Source of the DNA: Hetaerina americana
Taxonomy: Eukaryota; Arthropoda; Insecta; Odonata; Calopterygidae
Assembly (NCBI GenBank): GCA_022747635.1
Contig: JAKTNV010000067.1
Span: 2,214,501-2,278,500, forward strand
Reading direction: 5' to 3'
Length of the DNA: 64,000 nt
Program-made: the position numbers and the translations under genes
The notes under the pieces: generated by a model
What the model was told of the DNA's origin: nothing
The model's input: the letters and a program-made list of their open reading frames with translations, nothing else
Database searches by the model: none
Shown here: positions 44,423 through 56,250 of the stretch, in pieces
How positions within the stretch are numbered: position 1 is the first letter of the stretch
How the letters are laid out: each line of letters opens with the position of its first letter

Positions 44423-44426
44423 TTAA

Positions 44427-44873
44427 TCGTGAGTGTTTTTGTGATACTGGGGAACATAAAATTTATGTTTGATATTACTCGACCTTTATTAATCCTCGTG
44501 ACTAAATTACATTGTGTCCGATATCAATCCCCGCCTCGTTCGAATTTTCGATAAAACGCGTGGATTCTTAGCTTTGTGTGCTCCTCATTCATTTGTGATG
44601 TCAGTATGATTCCATATCAAGAAGGCACATCTACAATTCCCCTTCAAACGCAGTTTGTTTTACTTAACGGGGGGGGGGGAGCCCCCTTACATGATGTGAT
44701 TGTTATTTTCGATTCTCGATTGTATTTAATTTAAGGGATACTTTATTTACATACCTAACCTACTGTTTGGCACTCAATATAATAAAATTATAAAATATTT
44801 CGAACGGAACAACCAAACCACAGGATTTTTGCCAAATTGGTTTAGAAATAATGTTGTTAACATGCCATTGCAA
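44427..44873. other. non-coding, no recognisable feature
   Basis: AT-rich with a run of ten G near 44670. No coding evidence. Confidence 0.45.
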
Positions 44874-44925
44874 ATATTAAGAGGAGAAAGAAAGACTCGT
44901 ACTTTTCCACAGATTTTATTATACG

Positions 44926-44964
44926 GTACAACGCGTTTCACCGACTTGCGGCATCATCAGGTAC
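44926..44964 (-). ncRNA. hammerhead ribozyme motif, left end of PLE-2
   Basis: The 39-nt sequence is identical to the one at 47313-47351, on the - strand: stem I GTAC, core CTGATGA, stem II GCCG/CGGT, GAAA, stem III ACGCGT, then T and stem I GTAC. This gives the complete type I hammerhead core. See the right-hand copy for details. Confidence 0.8.
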
Positions 44965-45002
44965 AAATTTGCAAAACAGACAGAGCAAGCATATATATTC
45001 CC

Positions 45003-46920
45003 TCAGGACAGAGTGGGGGCGGGGAGGGTTGGAAGGATTTGAGAGGGGTGGGGGCTCGCAGGTGCGTTGATGGATTGTTTTGACCATTTCCAGGCTAATT
45101 TCTCGGAGAGGAGTGGGGAGGGGTATGGGAATAATTGCTCATTACAAAGTGTCGTGTTGGGGTTCACCAAGTGCCTTCTAATCTCTAATTGCTCGAGAGC
45201 GTCCATTTTTAATCCTTTTGGGAGTGTGTGTAATATCTCTGGGACAAAGTCACTGCTGTGGTTGAATTCTAGTAAATGCTTGGCGAAGAGAGAGTTGTTA
45301 TTCTGATTTTTGTGACACCTAGCGTGTTCCTTGACTCGTAACTTGATATTCCTGCCGGTCTGACCGACATAAACGCTGTTGCAATCCTCGCATTTCAGTT
45401 TATAAATGCCTGATTTGAGAAGGCTATCCTGGGTGTCTTTTCCATTGGCTAGAAGTTTGGAGAGGGTTATGGGTGAGTAGAAGGCTGCTTTGAGTGAGGT
45501 GGGTAGGCAGTTGGAAATCCTATATGAAAGATCTCCCAGAAACGGGATCGAGCACCACTTAAAATCTTTAGATACTGCGGGCTGAGATACGAAAATGCTT
45601 TTTATGGCCATTGCTTTTTGTTTTTTCCGTAGTAATGTGTCAACTAGTTTGGGGTTGAAACCATTGTTGGTAGCTATATTAGTGATATTCACGAGTTCAA
45701 TTTTGAAGTTTTTGGGGGAAAGGGGGATGTGTAGGAGGCGGTGGATCATGGAGTGGAGGGCTGCGTGTTTGTGAGAAAAGTGGTGTGCGGAATCATTAGA
45801 AATTATATGGTCTGTATATGTGGGTTTCCTATAAATTGCAAATTCGTGTCTATTATCCCTAATTGTGATTGTCAAGGCAAGGAAGTTGATGGTGCCGTTG
45901 ACGTCTTTTTCCATGGAGAAGGAGATATTCCGATGAAGAGTGTTTAGGAAATTAAGGAAGGAGTCTAACTGTCGGTTGGTTCCGGTCCATAGGCATAGTA
46001 TATCGTCAACGTAACGAAACCAATAGCCCACGTTTTTGTTATGCTGATGGTCAGCATTAAAAAGATGTTCTTCTACAGAATTGAGGAAGACTTCGGCTAG
46101 GAAGGGGGACAGTGGGGAACCCATAGCTAACCCATCTGTTTGGCTGTAAAGGGTGTGGTTGAAACTAAAATAATTCTGGTTAACTGTCATTTTGATGAGG
46201 GGGACCAATTCGTCTGAGATATTTTGGGCAATGGTGGAATCCTTGAGTAGTTCTTCCACCCTAAGCAAAGTTTCCGATATTGGTACGCAAGTAAATAAAT
46301 TGCTAATGTCGAAGGAGATTAGCCTCGCTTTTTCCGGGACATCAATATCTTTCAAATTTCGGTCTAACTCTATTGAGTTTTTAACTCCATATTTAGGTTT
46401 AAAACCTGTGAGATCTCGGAGCAATACGTCTAATTTTCGTGCCAGAAGGTGTGAAGGGGCGGACACAGCTGAGATGACAGGCCGAATAGGTATGGCTTTT
46501 TTGTGTAATTTGGGGAGTCCGTACAACCTGGGGGCGGAGGGGTTCATTTGGCTTAAACTAAATTTTTCCCTAGCATTTAAAAACTTACACTTGGACACTG
46601 CACGTTTCACTTCACTTTGGAAACTCGCGGTTGGGTCTTTGGATAACGGAGTAATAGGATTGTTGTTGATGAACTCAAGGCACTTTTCCACATACACTCG
46701 TTTATCCAACACTACGACACTAGATCCCTTGTCAGCTTTCTGGATGATGAGGTCTCTCTTGCCAATAGTCTTCCTCAGGCGTCGGAGGGTGGACGTATGT
46801 TGCTGAAGGCTGGGAAAGCGGGTCGTTGTTGGCACTGCTTCCTTCAATGAGGACAGGATGATTTCAGCAACTTGGTGTTTGGTAGCCAGAGATTGGTTCC
46901 GAAGGGCAACCTCGCAATCT
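45003..46920 (-). CDS. PLE-2 reverse transcriptase with GIY-YIG endonuclease
   Basis: About 640 codons are open to the stop at 45003, with no interruption. The frame continues upstream of 46847 (ATKHQVAEIILSSLKEAVPT) to the inverted-repeat junction, so the true start is lost. RT blocks: LIIQKADKGSSVVVLDKRVY, PRLYGLPKLHKKAIPIRPVI, SFDISNLFTCVPISETLLRV (motif A), TDGLAMGSPLSPFLAEVFLN (motif B), YWFRYVDDILCLWTGTNRQL (motif C). The GIY-YIG endonuclease begins SGIYKLKCEDCNSVYVGQTG, with RNIKLRVKEHARCHKNQNNN and a LLEFNHSSDF block. All key residues appear intact, so this looks like a young copy. Confidence 0.92.
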
Positions 46921-46922
46921 GC

Positions 46923-47390
46923 GGCAGGAATATCAAGTTACGAGTCAAGGAACACGCTAGGTGTCACAAAAATCAGAATAACAACTCTCTCTTCGCCAAG
47001 CATTTACTAGAATTCAACCACAGCAGTGACTTTGTCCCAGAGATATTACACACACTCCCAAAAGGATTAAAAATGGTCGCTCTCGAGCAATTAGAGATTA
47101 GAAGGCGCTTGGTGAACCCCAACACGACACTTTGTAATGAGCGATTATTCCCATACCCCTCCCCACTCCTCTCCGAGAAATTAGCCTGGAAATGGTCAAA
47201 ACAATCCATCAACGCACCTGCAAGCCCCCACCCCTCTCAAATCCTTCCAACCCTCCCCGCCCCCACTCTGTCCTGAGGGTATATATGCTTGCTCTGTCTG
47301 TTTTGCAAATTTGTACCTGATGATGCCGCAAGTCGGTGAAACGCGTTGTACCGTATAATAAAATCTGTGGAAAAGTACGAGTCTTTCTTT
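46923..47390 (+). repeat. inverted terminal duplication of PLE-2 3' end
   Basis: A near-identical reverse-complement copy of 44888-45356. It contains the last about 118 codons of the endonuclease in a + strand frame (from 46929, RVKEHARCHKNQNNNSLFAK on), the 3' UTR and the hammerhead. A few substitutions distinguish the copies (for example Asp/Val after LKM). Confidence 0.93.
47313..47351 (+). ncRNA. hammerhead ribozyme motif, right end of PLE-2
   Basis: Stem I strand GTAC (47313-47316); core CTGATGA (47317-47323); stem II GCCG/CGGT (47325-47328, 47334-47337) with one G-U pair and a CAAGT loop; GAAA (47338-47341); a very short stem III in the palindrome ACGCGT; cleavage triplet GTT (47345-47347); stem I strand GTAC (47348-47351). 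Cleavage is predicted after 47347. Type I hammerheads with a short palindromic stem III are established for Penelope-like elements. The very short stem III often needs dimerisation. Confidence 0.82.
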
Positions 47391-47461
47391 CTTTTTTAGT
47401 AATGGATATTAATTACTTCCACGAAGTGAAGCCTGAAACAATAGAATATATTAAGAGGAGA

Positions 47462-48885
47462 GTTTAAATATAAAAATTTATTAAGATCCAAAATTTTGAT
47501 TAAATAGATTTACAATAGTATTCGTTCTAAGATAATTAGCCTCTCTGCAAGAGTAACAGCGAAGCAAAAGGAGAGGGTCTCCAATGCCGTGTAGAAGAGG
47601 GAGCGGGAGATGTGAAGACGCACTTTATTCGAATGCTGATTATTTTTAGTTGACTTTGTTATGGCGTAAGGTAATGGCTGGCCGTGGAAACATGTTAGCT
47701 TTTCCATTTACTTATTCGTTACATTGTGTTAGCCGGAAGAGTTGGGTTTAGGAACATATTTAATATTTTAAATCCTAGTCTCCTGACTCATTGTTTTGAA
47801 AGTGTCTGTAAATGTATTTTTAATTTGCGAGTAAGAAGAGCGGTTTTGATCGTAGGACACCCGACTAGAGGCCTCCCACCACAGTTAGTTCAATTACTTG
47901 ACCCAATATGGCAAGAGTTGGTAAGCGGCTATGGGATTTGCCCTACCTGCTCCGTTTACGGCCTCATTTGGCCGTTTATCTTCAACTTCTTATTTCTAGA
48001 GTCTCCTACCTTTCGCCTACTTCTCGGTCGTTGAAAACCTTATACCCGGTTTCTGTAACAGGCTCAAAAGTAATTGTAGCTCCCTTGGCTAACTAATACC
48101 TAAATATCTGCAAATCTACTAAGTTGCTCGGTTTCCTTCCAACAATTTCTTCTTCCGTCAGCCCTCTCAACGCTGCATTCATCATTTTCCGCTCGTCTGA
48201 ATGAAAATGACGGCTGATTATGAATCTACGCACCTTGCCAAACGCTCCCCTTCCAGACGCTGCACTTACCATGCAATCAGAAAACACGTTCAAGTTTCGA
48301 ATGTTTCATGCCCTTTTTATCATCTGCCATTGTAATATTATATTCTATAATACACGCATTTAATATATTAACCCAATTCTGTCTTTATGTCGAACCAAAC
48401 CATGACGTTCGATTTGAAACTTTCCCGCTCAACCGAAACTTTGCATGCATACTTTGTCGGTTTAATAAGGAAAGACTACTTCCATTTTGTATTGCGCATA
48501 TTCGATTACGAATTGGGGGGGGAGTGCTAATTTAGGCAGAATCTTACGTAATTTTTACTTCCTTGATCATCGAAGGTGAAAAGTAAAAATAAAACTCTCA
48601 TTTCAATTTGTTAGTTTTATTTATAAAGGTATTAATCAATCTGTTATAAGAGGAACGAAATATTTGTTCCATAGAGACACCCATCATCGGAGACAATGAT
48701 GCCTGTGTGATACTTTTCGTCCAACCTCGATGCACTTTATTTAGGGCGCAAGATAACTGCTTAAAATGTAAACAACAGAGCCGTTTATTAGGTGGGATGG
48801 GAAGGTTGAGGTGATTAATGTTAAAAGGATCTATAAGAAAAAGACGTAAGGTGGTAAAAGGCAGCTTCGCGTAATTGAACGGCCG
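47462..48885. other. non-coding, no recognisable feature
   Basis: No coding similarity. Short open frames on both strands look random. Confidence 0.45.
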
Positions 48886-48889
48886 CCCC

Positions 48890-49065
48890 TTCCCTCTTTC
48901 CGGGTTCAGCCGGTTTGACGCCCCTCCGCACTTGCGCCATTCAATCGCGGAATTTCATTTCGGGGACGCCACAGCGACCAAGGAGGACCACGCGCCCCCT
49001 ACTCCCATCCCTTCCCCACCTCTCGCCCCTTCCCGCCATCCACCGCCTCTTTTCTTATACCTGTA
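48890..49065 (+). repeat. GC-rich dispersed repeat, copy 1
   Basis: It contains CCTCCGCACTTGCGCCATTC, AATCGCGGAATTTCATTTCG, GGGACGCC and AAGGAGGACCACGCGCCCCC. The same order appears inverted at 56375-56505, and partially at 58500-58605. Family unknown. Confidence 0.75.
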
Positions 49066-49389
49066 GCACTCATCTCTGGATAATTTTTCATACTTATCAT
49101 TTAAATATCTTGCCACTTGAGCCAACAAACATAGCTAAAGCGTCCTCAACGTGGATTTTGCTATTACCTCTAATCTTGAAAAAGAATTTCCCATGGTCAA
49201 CTTGCTGACCTGGCCTCTGCTGCCAAGAATCAATCTACGTATTTTACGCACTCCATACCCCAAGGTTTAAGCAAACCTATATTCGTATTAATCCACATTA
49301 TTATAAGGTAATCTACCGGTTGAGGTAGGTTTTTGGATGGACACAGCTACCAAATAACTATTTTGTGGCTCCCAACAAAACGCAATACA

Positions 49390-51175
49390 GCCACCTACTC
49401 TAGTGACGCCTGAAACCATCCTATTCAACCTACTCTACATAAGGTCCCTCTTCATCTCGAGTACTTCCTCCCGTCCAACATCCATATTCTGTTCCTGCCC
49501 GTCCCTCGTTTGCCTGGCATTCTCCCCTCAATTACAGTCTTCAACATCCCGCTGCTGGTCATTATCCCCTTCATCCATTTTTCCTGCCTCCATAGGATTT
49601 CTCCCAGCAAACCCCTCTCTTCGCCCACTATACCAAGTACTTCCTCATTTGTTTTCTTCTCTGTCCATTTCACCTTCTCTATTCTTCTCCAAACCTACAT
49701 TTTAGAAGCCTCCAGTCAACATCTATCCTCCTGCTTCAATGACCACGTTTCCGCGCCGTACATAGCTACGCTTCATATCAAAGTTTTTACGAGTCTTTTC
49801 TTAACATCCTTACTCAACATCCCTCTCATCAACTCCCTCCTTGTGAAAGCCTCTTTGCCTAGCGCAATTCTTCTCCTTACGTCCCTACTTCTTTGACCGT
49901 GTTGGTCCATAACACTGCCGAGATACATGAACTGTTCTAACTGCTCTAGTTTTTGCCTTCCTATTTTATTGTTTAACTTAGCCTTTTTATTGATGGAAAA
50001 TCACATAACCTTCATTCTATTAATATTATTTTATTATTAATTTATTAATAATATAAGGCTTGGTCATTAGCAAAACTAACTGGACAACAATTGAGTGGGG
50101 CAACCCTGCCTTACACCTCTTCCTAACACTGCCCATCCGGACTCCCCGTTCCCCAACCGCACCTATGCAGTCTGAGACATATACAGGTTGCAGATTAGCC
50201 TCCTTTACCTCCAATCTATTCCTATTTTCTGCAATATACTCAATATTTTTTCCCAATTCTCTCTATCAAATACTTTTTCGAAATCTATGAAACATGCAAA
50301 TACTTCCTGGTTGTATTCTATATTCCTCTCGATTAATAATCTCATTCCTGCAAAGGCATCTCGCATACCTCTCCCCTTCCTAAACCCAAACTGATCATCC
50401 CCTAAGTAATCATTTGCCCTTCTCTCTGTCCTTTTGTTTATGATCCTGAGAACCACTTTAGCTGCGTGGGATATCAAACTTATTGTCCTGTAGTCCTCAC
50501 ATGATGTAGCCTTTACCTTTTTCAGAATAGGAACTAAAACTAATCTCACCAAGTCTTCCGGCCAGATTCCTTCCTCATAGATACTACGAATCAGCTCATA
50601 TAGCCTCTTCCTTCCACATTTTCCGAAACATTTCACTAGTTCCGCAGGAATTTTATCCACCCCCACGGCCTTATTTAGTTTCATCTCCCTTAATGCCCTT
50701 TCTATCTCATCGTCAAGTATGCTTGGATCTATGCTATCTCCCTCTACGTAATATTCTTTTTCAATGTCTAACTTTGTTGGTCTAAGTTCTTTATTATACA
50801 GTTCTTCTATATACTCCTTCCATCTCTCTTGGATTTATCCTGTGTCAACTATTGTCTTACTCGCCTATCTCTAACTGTTAGCATCGATCTGCATTTCTTA
50901 TATCCCGATAAAGATTTAACTTTCCTGTACAGCGCAGCAATTTTCCCTTCCTTCTGCAAACTTTTCATAGCCTCGCACTGCGTTTTCCACCGTGCTTCTT
51001 TAGATTTATTTCTTGCCCGCCTCAATTTATTACTTAACTTAATTTTGCTGAACTCTGTGTTTACAATCTACCATGTTTTCCTCTCATCCATCTTTGCAAT
51101 TATCTCATCCGTGATCTTCAATATAATAAAACCTATTCGTATAATATACATTAATGAGTTAATTAATTTTATTAT
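49390..51175 (-). mobile_element. RTE-like LINE remnant
   Basis: Read on the - strand from 51175: the connector (NKLRRARNKSKEARWKTQCE, AMKSLQKEGKIAALYRKVKS), the RT (50684-50205), then KEAFTRRELMRGMLSKDVKK, SVAMYGAETWSLKQED and the C terminus KWTEKKTNEEVLGIVGEERG, LLGEILWRQEKWMKGIMTSS, VIEGRMPGKRGTGRNRIWML. This C-terminal pattern is typical of RTE-clade reverse transcriptases. An AT-rich stretch near 50010-50060 disrupts the middle, including the region expected to carry the catalytic YxDD. No endonuclease was found, so it is 5' truncated. Confidence 0.85.
50205..50684 (-). pseudogene. RTE-like reverse transcriptase fragment
   Basis: 159 codons are open: KLNKAVGVDKIPAELVKCFG, YEEGIWPEDLVRLVLVPILK, CEDYRTISLISHAAKVVLRI, DDQFGFRKGRGMRDAFAGMR and VFACFIDFEKVFDRENWEKI (motif A). 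The catalytic YxDD box lies further on and is not seen in frame. Confidence 0.85.
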
Positions 51176-51539
51176 GCTATAATGAATTCCGCTACATCAC
51201 TTCCATGGTTCATCATTGAATATCTAAATGACGTCAAAGAAAAAGTTGGAAGTTTTAAATTACTTCCTAATCGAATTTCTGGAAGAATTCGCTCCTGAAA
51301 GAACTATGCGTGTTTCTAAGGACCAGGCTTAAGAAAATTGATGGCTGCATTTGATAAAGGTTTTCACGCTTTTACGAGATAAAAAATATTACCCTATATG
51401 ATAATATTATAAGGAAGAGTCCTTGAGTCGGCTAGTTTTGGCATCTATTTCCCGAATTTTATATGCATGATCCAAGCGACCAATATCTGTAGGAGTACGA
51501 ATAATTAGCGAGACCTCAGTGCTGAATCTTGCATTGAAT

Positions 51540-52030
51540 CGTCTCTCTTCCAATCATTCCCACCCCAACTACATGAGCATTTCGGCGATACTTTTCATTT
51601 TATCGTAAGAATTTTTAACAAAACGGACTGCCCGGCGTTGAACCTTCTCAATTTTTCGAATGAGGCCTTTTTCACTCGGATCCCATACGCTACATGCGTA
51701 TTCTGAATGAGGCCTTACAAGAGCGTGGTAACAACGTTCCTTGACCTTCGAGTCACTTTTGCCGACAATGCGTCTAATAAATCCCAATTTTTTATATGCT
51801 TGACCGCAGACTTTACGTATGTGAGTTCCCCAAGTTAAGTCTTTTGTGAATGTAACACCTAGGTATTTTACCGTATCTTTTTCCCGTATAAAAATTACCG
51901 CACAGTAACTTTTATGACACCATAGCTCAACATTGCCATTAAGTATGATTAAATTTTTCTTGTTGAATTGAAATTTAATGTTTCGGATTTTGCACAGGTA
52001 GCGATTTTGCTGTTTCAGTCGCTTTCTCCA
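51540..52030 (-). mobile_element. CR1/L2-type LINE RT C-terminal fragment
   Basis: The - strand reads NLKFNKKN, TVKYLGVTFTKDLTWGTHIR, KVCGQAYKKLGFIRRIVGKS and KERCYHALVRPHSEYACSVW, then KIEKVQRRAVRFVKNSYDKM. It parallels the fragment at 30250-30798 (LGFIKRVVGK, ERCYFALVRPHLEYAASIWD) but is clearly diverged. No flanking repeats seen. Confidence 0.8.
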
Positions 52031-52624
52031 ATATTTTAACTCAACTATAAATTAACACTTAACTTAAAAATTTTCTTGTTTTGTCAGAAACTTCATAATC
52101 ATGATTTGTCTTTTGCTGTTTTTCATTCCACATTGATCGCCCCGGTTTACTATCCGCGAACCTATATGATTTAATGAAGACTTTCATGTCCATTTCTTTC
52201 CATGCCTTTTAAAATTCGACCTACCTATTTTCATTGTGCAGTTTCGGAGACATTTGCTGGTCGCGTAAATAGCGGTTTGAGTCACCTGAACTTTCTCCAA
52301 TCTGTTCCATGTAATGAATACTGTTATTATTTCTAGCAGCCTTCTTCTATAGAAGGTCTTCTCGAATTATAGGAAACAAAGAAATACATAATGCTTTCAA
52401 AACGTTTTTCCCATTAGTTATCTCATCAATGCCATTGCATCTCGCTTTATACTCTTCCCTTTCTGAATCAAAACAATCATTTGAAATCCTTATATTATGA
52501 AACCTAATACATTATGATGTTTGTTATTTTAGACATATTGTTCCGTATTGCTCACTGCCTTCCACCCTTTGTGATGGGAATTAAACCTAATCTTACGTGA
52601 AGTAATACTAGGCCGGTTTTGGGA

Positions 52625-52825
52625 TTAGGTCTCTTTCCGGCCTGATTCCGGACTTTGAATTAGCCCCAAAAATCTGTTCATATCGGCTTTTCCGCATTCC
52701 TTGTGTCGATCCGTGGGACTGTTTTCTACCCCCACGTCCTCATTCCAGTTCGATTCCATCAGTGCCCTTTCCATAGCGCGAACAAGCATTACTGGCCCTA
52801 AGGTATCCCCGTCAAGTTTCAAGAT
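52625..52825 (-). mobile_element. RTE-associated fragment
   Basis: LGPVMLVRAMERALMESNWN, then EDVGVENSPTDRHKECGK, resembles LERALTDSK...NEDVGVE in the fragment near 57930. It is a short piece shared between two sites. Confidence 0.5.
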
Positions 52826-52889
52826 TTATGAAAGAGAGTAACCACCGAAATACCGAGGATACGTGGAATTACTCCCTTTAGATCACGCG

Positions 52890-54230
52890 CTCAGCAGTCA
52901 ACAAGTTCATTCAGAGTGAATTTATAAAAGATAACACGGAACCTAGACGGTACAACGGTGATGTTAGAAAGGCATTGCGACGTCAAAGGCTATGTCACGC
53001 AAAGATGAAAAATATTAGGAATGATATATCTAGCGACAAAAAGGAGAAGATTTTTAAGTTTACAAGATACTTGGGCGAATGCTAAGAATGAAGTTCGGAA
53101 AGCGCGAAGGGAATTCAAAAGAAAAGGTTAGCGGAAATTTTCTAAGAGAATCCAAAAGCATTTTGGTCAAACGTCAGAGAAGTTGAGGGAAATAAGTCAA
53201 CTGTCCATTCACTCAAAGATGATAAAGGCTCAAGAGTAACAATCAGTTTGGTAAATGCTAACTAATTAAATTCCTTCTTTCAAAGCCTTAACTAATATTT
53301 CACAGAATACCTCTAATAGCTTACCAAATCGTGTTGGTTTACCGATGCCCAAAATTGAAATCTCATAAAATGGAATAGAATGTTTGCTGAAAAATGTTAC
53401 GCCTTATAAATCCTCCGGGTTCGATGAAGAACCCGCTCGTATTTTGACAGATCTTGCTTCAGAAATTGTGCCGTAGCTGGAAATAATTTTCCAGAAGTCG
53501 CTGGTAGATTATAAGGTTCCTAGAATTTGGAAAACGGCTTACGTAACACCAATATTTAATTACGGAGACAAGGAGGACCAAAGTAATTAAAGGCCTATTT
53601 CCCGCACGTCCATTTCGTTCATGGTTATGGAATGCTTACGGGTGTACATATGCATACTCGTAGTGGCTGGTTTGATTGTGAGACATCTCGATAATAAGAA
53701 GTCAGTAATGAAAAATCAGCACGGTTTCCAAGATGGAAGGTACTGCGAGACAAAAGTCGCGCTTTTTGTGCATGATATTATCATTTCTGGAGAGAACAAT
53801 GTTGAGTGGACGCGATTTTTATAGATTTCAAGAAACCCTTGGTTAAAGTACCTCAGAAAATTCCTCGCACAGCTAGAAGAATTTGGTATAGATAAATATA
53901 TCTGGGGTTGGATTAAAGACTTTTGAGATGGTCGGATTGAAAGAGTAATGATAGATGGAGTTACTCAAATGCAGTAGAAGTTACTTCAGGTGTATCCCAG
54001 GGAAGAAGGACCTCTTTTATTCCTTCTTTACGTTAACATTGACTCTGTAGTCACTGGAAATACTATACACGTTTATTTGCCGACGATGCAGCGGTTAACC
54101 ATGATATCCGTGATACTGAGGACACAGCGGCTTTGCCAGCTGACCTTAATTTTATACAACACTTGCTGCGAAACTTGGCAATTAAATTTTAACTTAATAA
54201 AGTGCTTACTCATAAATATTTCCCCCAGGG
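52890..54230 (+). mobile_element. CR1/L2-type LINE RT remnant
   Basis: Decayed RT on the + strand: KSSGFDEEPARILTDLASEI, SLVDYKVPRIWKTAYVTPIF, RPISRTSISFMVMECL, KNQHGFQDGRYCETKVALFV, DKYIWGWIKDF, GPLLFLLYVNIDSVVTGNT and WQLNFNLIKCLLINIS. Many stops and shifts. A minisatellite-like C/G-rich unit begins at its 3' edge. Confidence 0.78.
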
Positions 54231-54295
54231 AACGGGGGAGGGAGATGGGGGCAGTCTGGGGAGACTGTTGGGAAGGGGGAAAGGAGATCAAGTTT
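54228..54295 (-). repeat. inverted unit of G/C-rich minisatellite
   Basis: GGGGGAGGGAGATGGGGGCA and GTCTGGGG are the reverse complement of the unit tandemly repeated at 54473-54665. Confidence 0.7.
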
Positions 54296-54472
54296 TATAA
54301 ACGTAAGTTTAATAGCAAAACAATAATATTCAAGCAATGATACAAATTTAAAACAACATCGATAATTTGGAATAAATAATATTGATAAAATTCCTCTTCA
54401 AAGACTCGTGAGTATATATTTTCCTCTGCATTCAACCGTCCATTAAAATAATAAACGCAATTTTTGCCCCAG

Positions 54473-54665
54473 TCACCCCAGACTGCCCCCCATCTCCCTC
54501 CCCCCTTCCCCAGGAGAGGAAAGAGCAGGGGACAATCCCCCCAGACTGCCAACCATCTCCTGCCCCCCTCCCACCTACAGGGAAGGGCAGGAGCAGTCCC
54601 CCCAGGCTGCCCCCTTCTCCCTCCCCTTAGAGGGGAGAGCAGGGGACAGTCCCCCCTAAATTCCC
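54473..54665 (+). repeat. minisatellite, about three units of 60-65 bp
   Basis: Units share CCCCAGACTGCC or CCCCAGGCTGCC, a C-rich CTCCCTCCCC segment, and an AGGGGAGAGCAGGGGACAGT-like end. An inverted unit lies about 180 bp upstream (54228). Confidence 0.75.
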
Positions 54666-54699
54666 CCATCTACCTTCCCCTGCCTCCTATCCCCTATAT

Positions 54700-56175
54700 A
54701 TGAATATATCTCTGATTAACCTTAATAGATGGGAGTTACTCCCTTAATATAATTCCATAAGGCATATTTGAAGGTGCAGGCTGATTTTAAAGCAAATTTT
54801 AGAGTCATAATAAGGCACCATATAAACTGGCAAATACCTTGTATCCATTTATTTATCATAACCTGATGAGAATATCCATTTTTCATCAACCAAGTCTTTC
54901 GATCACACATGCATCATCATTGGGCATCCATATCATGTGGACAGTATCCACAGTTTCAAATTATTTCTGAAAAATGCAATGAAAACATTCCTTATCGGAG
55001 GCATAAACATCAGGTATTGATCGAGAGATCTGGTTCATGCAAAAAACTTATTTCAATGGCCCCTTTGTTAGAAACATCCCCCACGTGCAGAAAAACTATG
55101 AAGGAAGACTGCAAAACTCACAATAGCAGACTAATATAGGGGAGGAGCTCTTTGACATGTGCCATTCTAAACTAAGCAAAATACATTTTATTTATTTCAT
55201 TGTAAATTTCCCAGCTGAGAACCACTGATTTTGCTGGTTTAACCCCTCCTTGATTTTCAAAATACAAGGTGAACCTTAGGCAGTATTTTCGTGCTAATGG
55301 ATCATATTCACTTTTTCAGTTATTGGTCTGTTTTTATTATGCCACAGTATACTTGTTACTTTCATTAGCCAAACGACTTTTATGATCATGGCAGGTCTTA
55401 ATCATGGATGGGAATGAATGAGACCAACAAATATTGAGACGATTGAGATAGGAAAGACATTCACCTACTGTCAACTAGTATAACCAGACTATTTTTCATT
55501 TGGGAAACTACCAGCTGCATTGATATGCTTACAAATGGGGTAAATTCAATCCCCACGTTTATTTCATAAGTAGATTCAATGCCAAACTAATTTTTATAGC
55601 ATGGGTGCCACCTTCAAGATTCCCATGCTTGCATATGAGTGCTCGGACAAATAGGAATAGGTGAAGGACAGAAAGACTAGAGGAAGGGGATGGGTTTGTC
55701 GAGGAAACTGCAATAGGTACGAAAAGTGGGAATTAATATAAATTATTAGAGCTGATACAGAAGGAAGTGGAGAGACTCTAGGCCGCCATCAAGTGTAGTC
55801 GTGTTGAGGGCATGAATAACTTCCGAGAGCAGCGTACCCAGCTACGCAGAGTTAAAATCTTAATTTTTTAGTCGCTATAATTTCTGCTATTGTGATGTTG
55901 ATGGCTTTGAGCTGTCCTTGTAAATAAAATTCTAGGTAGTTGAAATCCGCGCATGATGACCTATTCAGGAAAATTCGAGGGATGTAGTAATATTAATAAA
56001 AAATAGAAAACCTGATACATTTCGTAAAAAATTATATTTGAATACTTCATCTGTGTCCCTAATGGCTAAAATTCAAAGGATGCACAAACGTAAAGAAGTT
56101 ATAAAACAATTACCTTAGTTCTTAAGCAGTTCACAACAGGATTAAAAAAATACACCATTACTTAAATATATACAT
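54700..56175. other. non-coding, no recognisable feature
   Basis: AT-rich, with no family recognised on either strand. Confidence 0.45.
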
Positions 56176-56179
56176 ACTT

Positions 56180-56250
56180 CTAAGGTTTTGTAGATTTTAA
56201 CAAAGCTTTTGATAAGATTATGAGAAAAACGAAATTCGAACGATTCAAAT
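56180..56250 (+). mobile_element. possible LINE RT motif A relic
   Basis: GFVDFNKAFDKIMRKTKFER can be read, resembling the RT motif A of non-LTR elements. It is very short and has no further support. Confidence 0.35.

Larger units (their letters stand above)
44888..47447 (-). mobile_element. Penelope-like retroelement PLE-2, nearly intact
   Basis: A 2560-bp insertion flanked by the 14-bp direct repeat ATATTAAGAGGAGA (44874-44887 and 47448-47461). The - strand carries a long open frame for RT plus GIY-YIG endonuclease. The last about 468 bp of the element (44888-45356) are repeated in inverted orientation at the other end (46923-47390), followed by about 57 further bases. Inverted, 5'-truncated terminal duplication is typical of Penelope elements. 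Both terminal copies contain a hammerhead motif. The main copy is truncated at its own 5' end. Confidence 0.93.

Noticed and set aside
45741..46806. Long + strand frames over PLE-2
   Set aside because: They are antisense shadows of the RT frame on the - strand.
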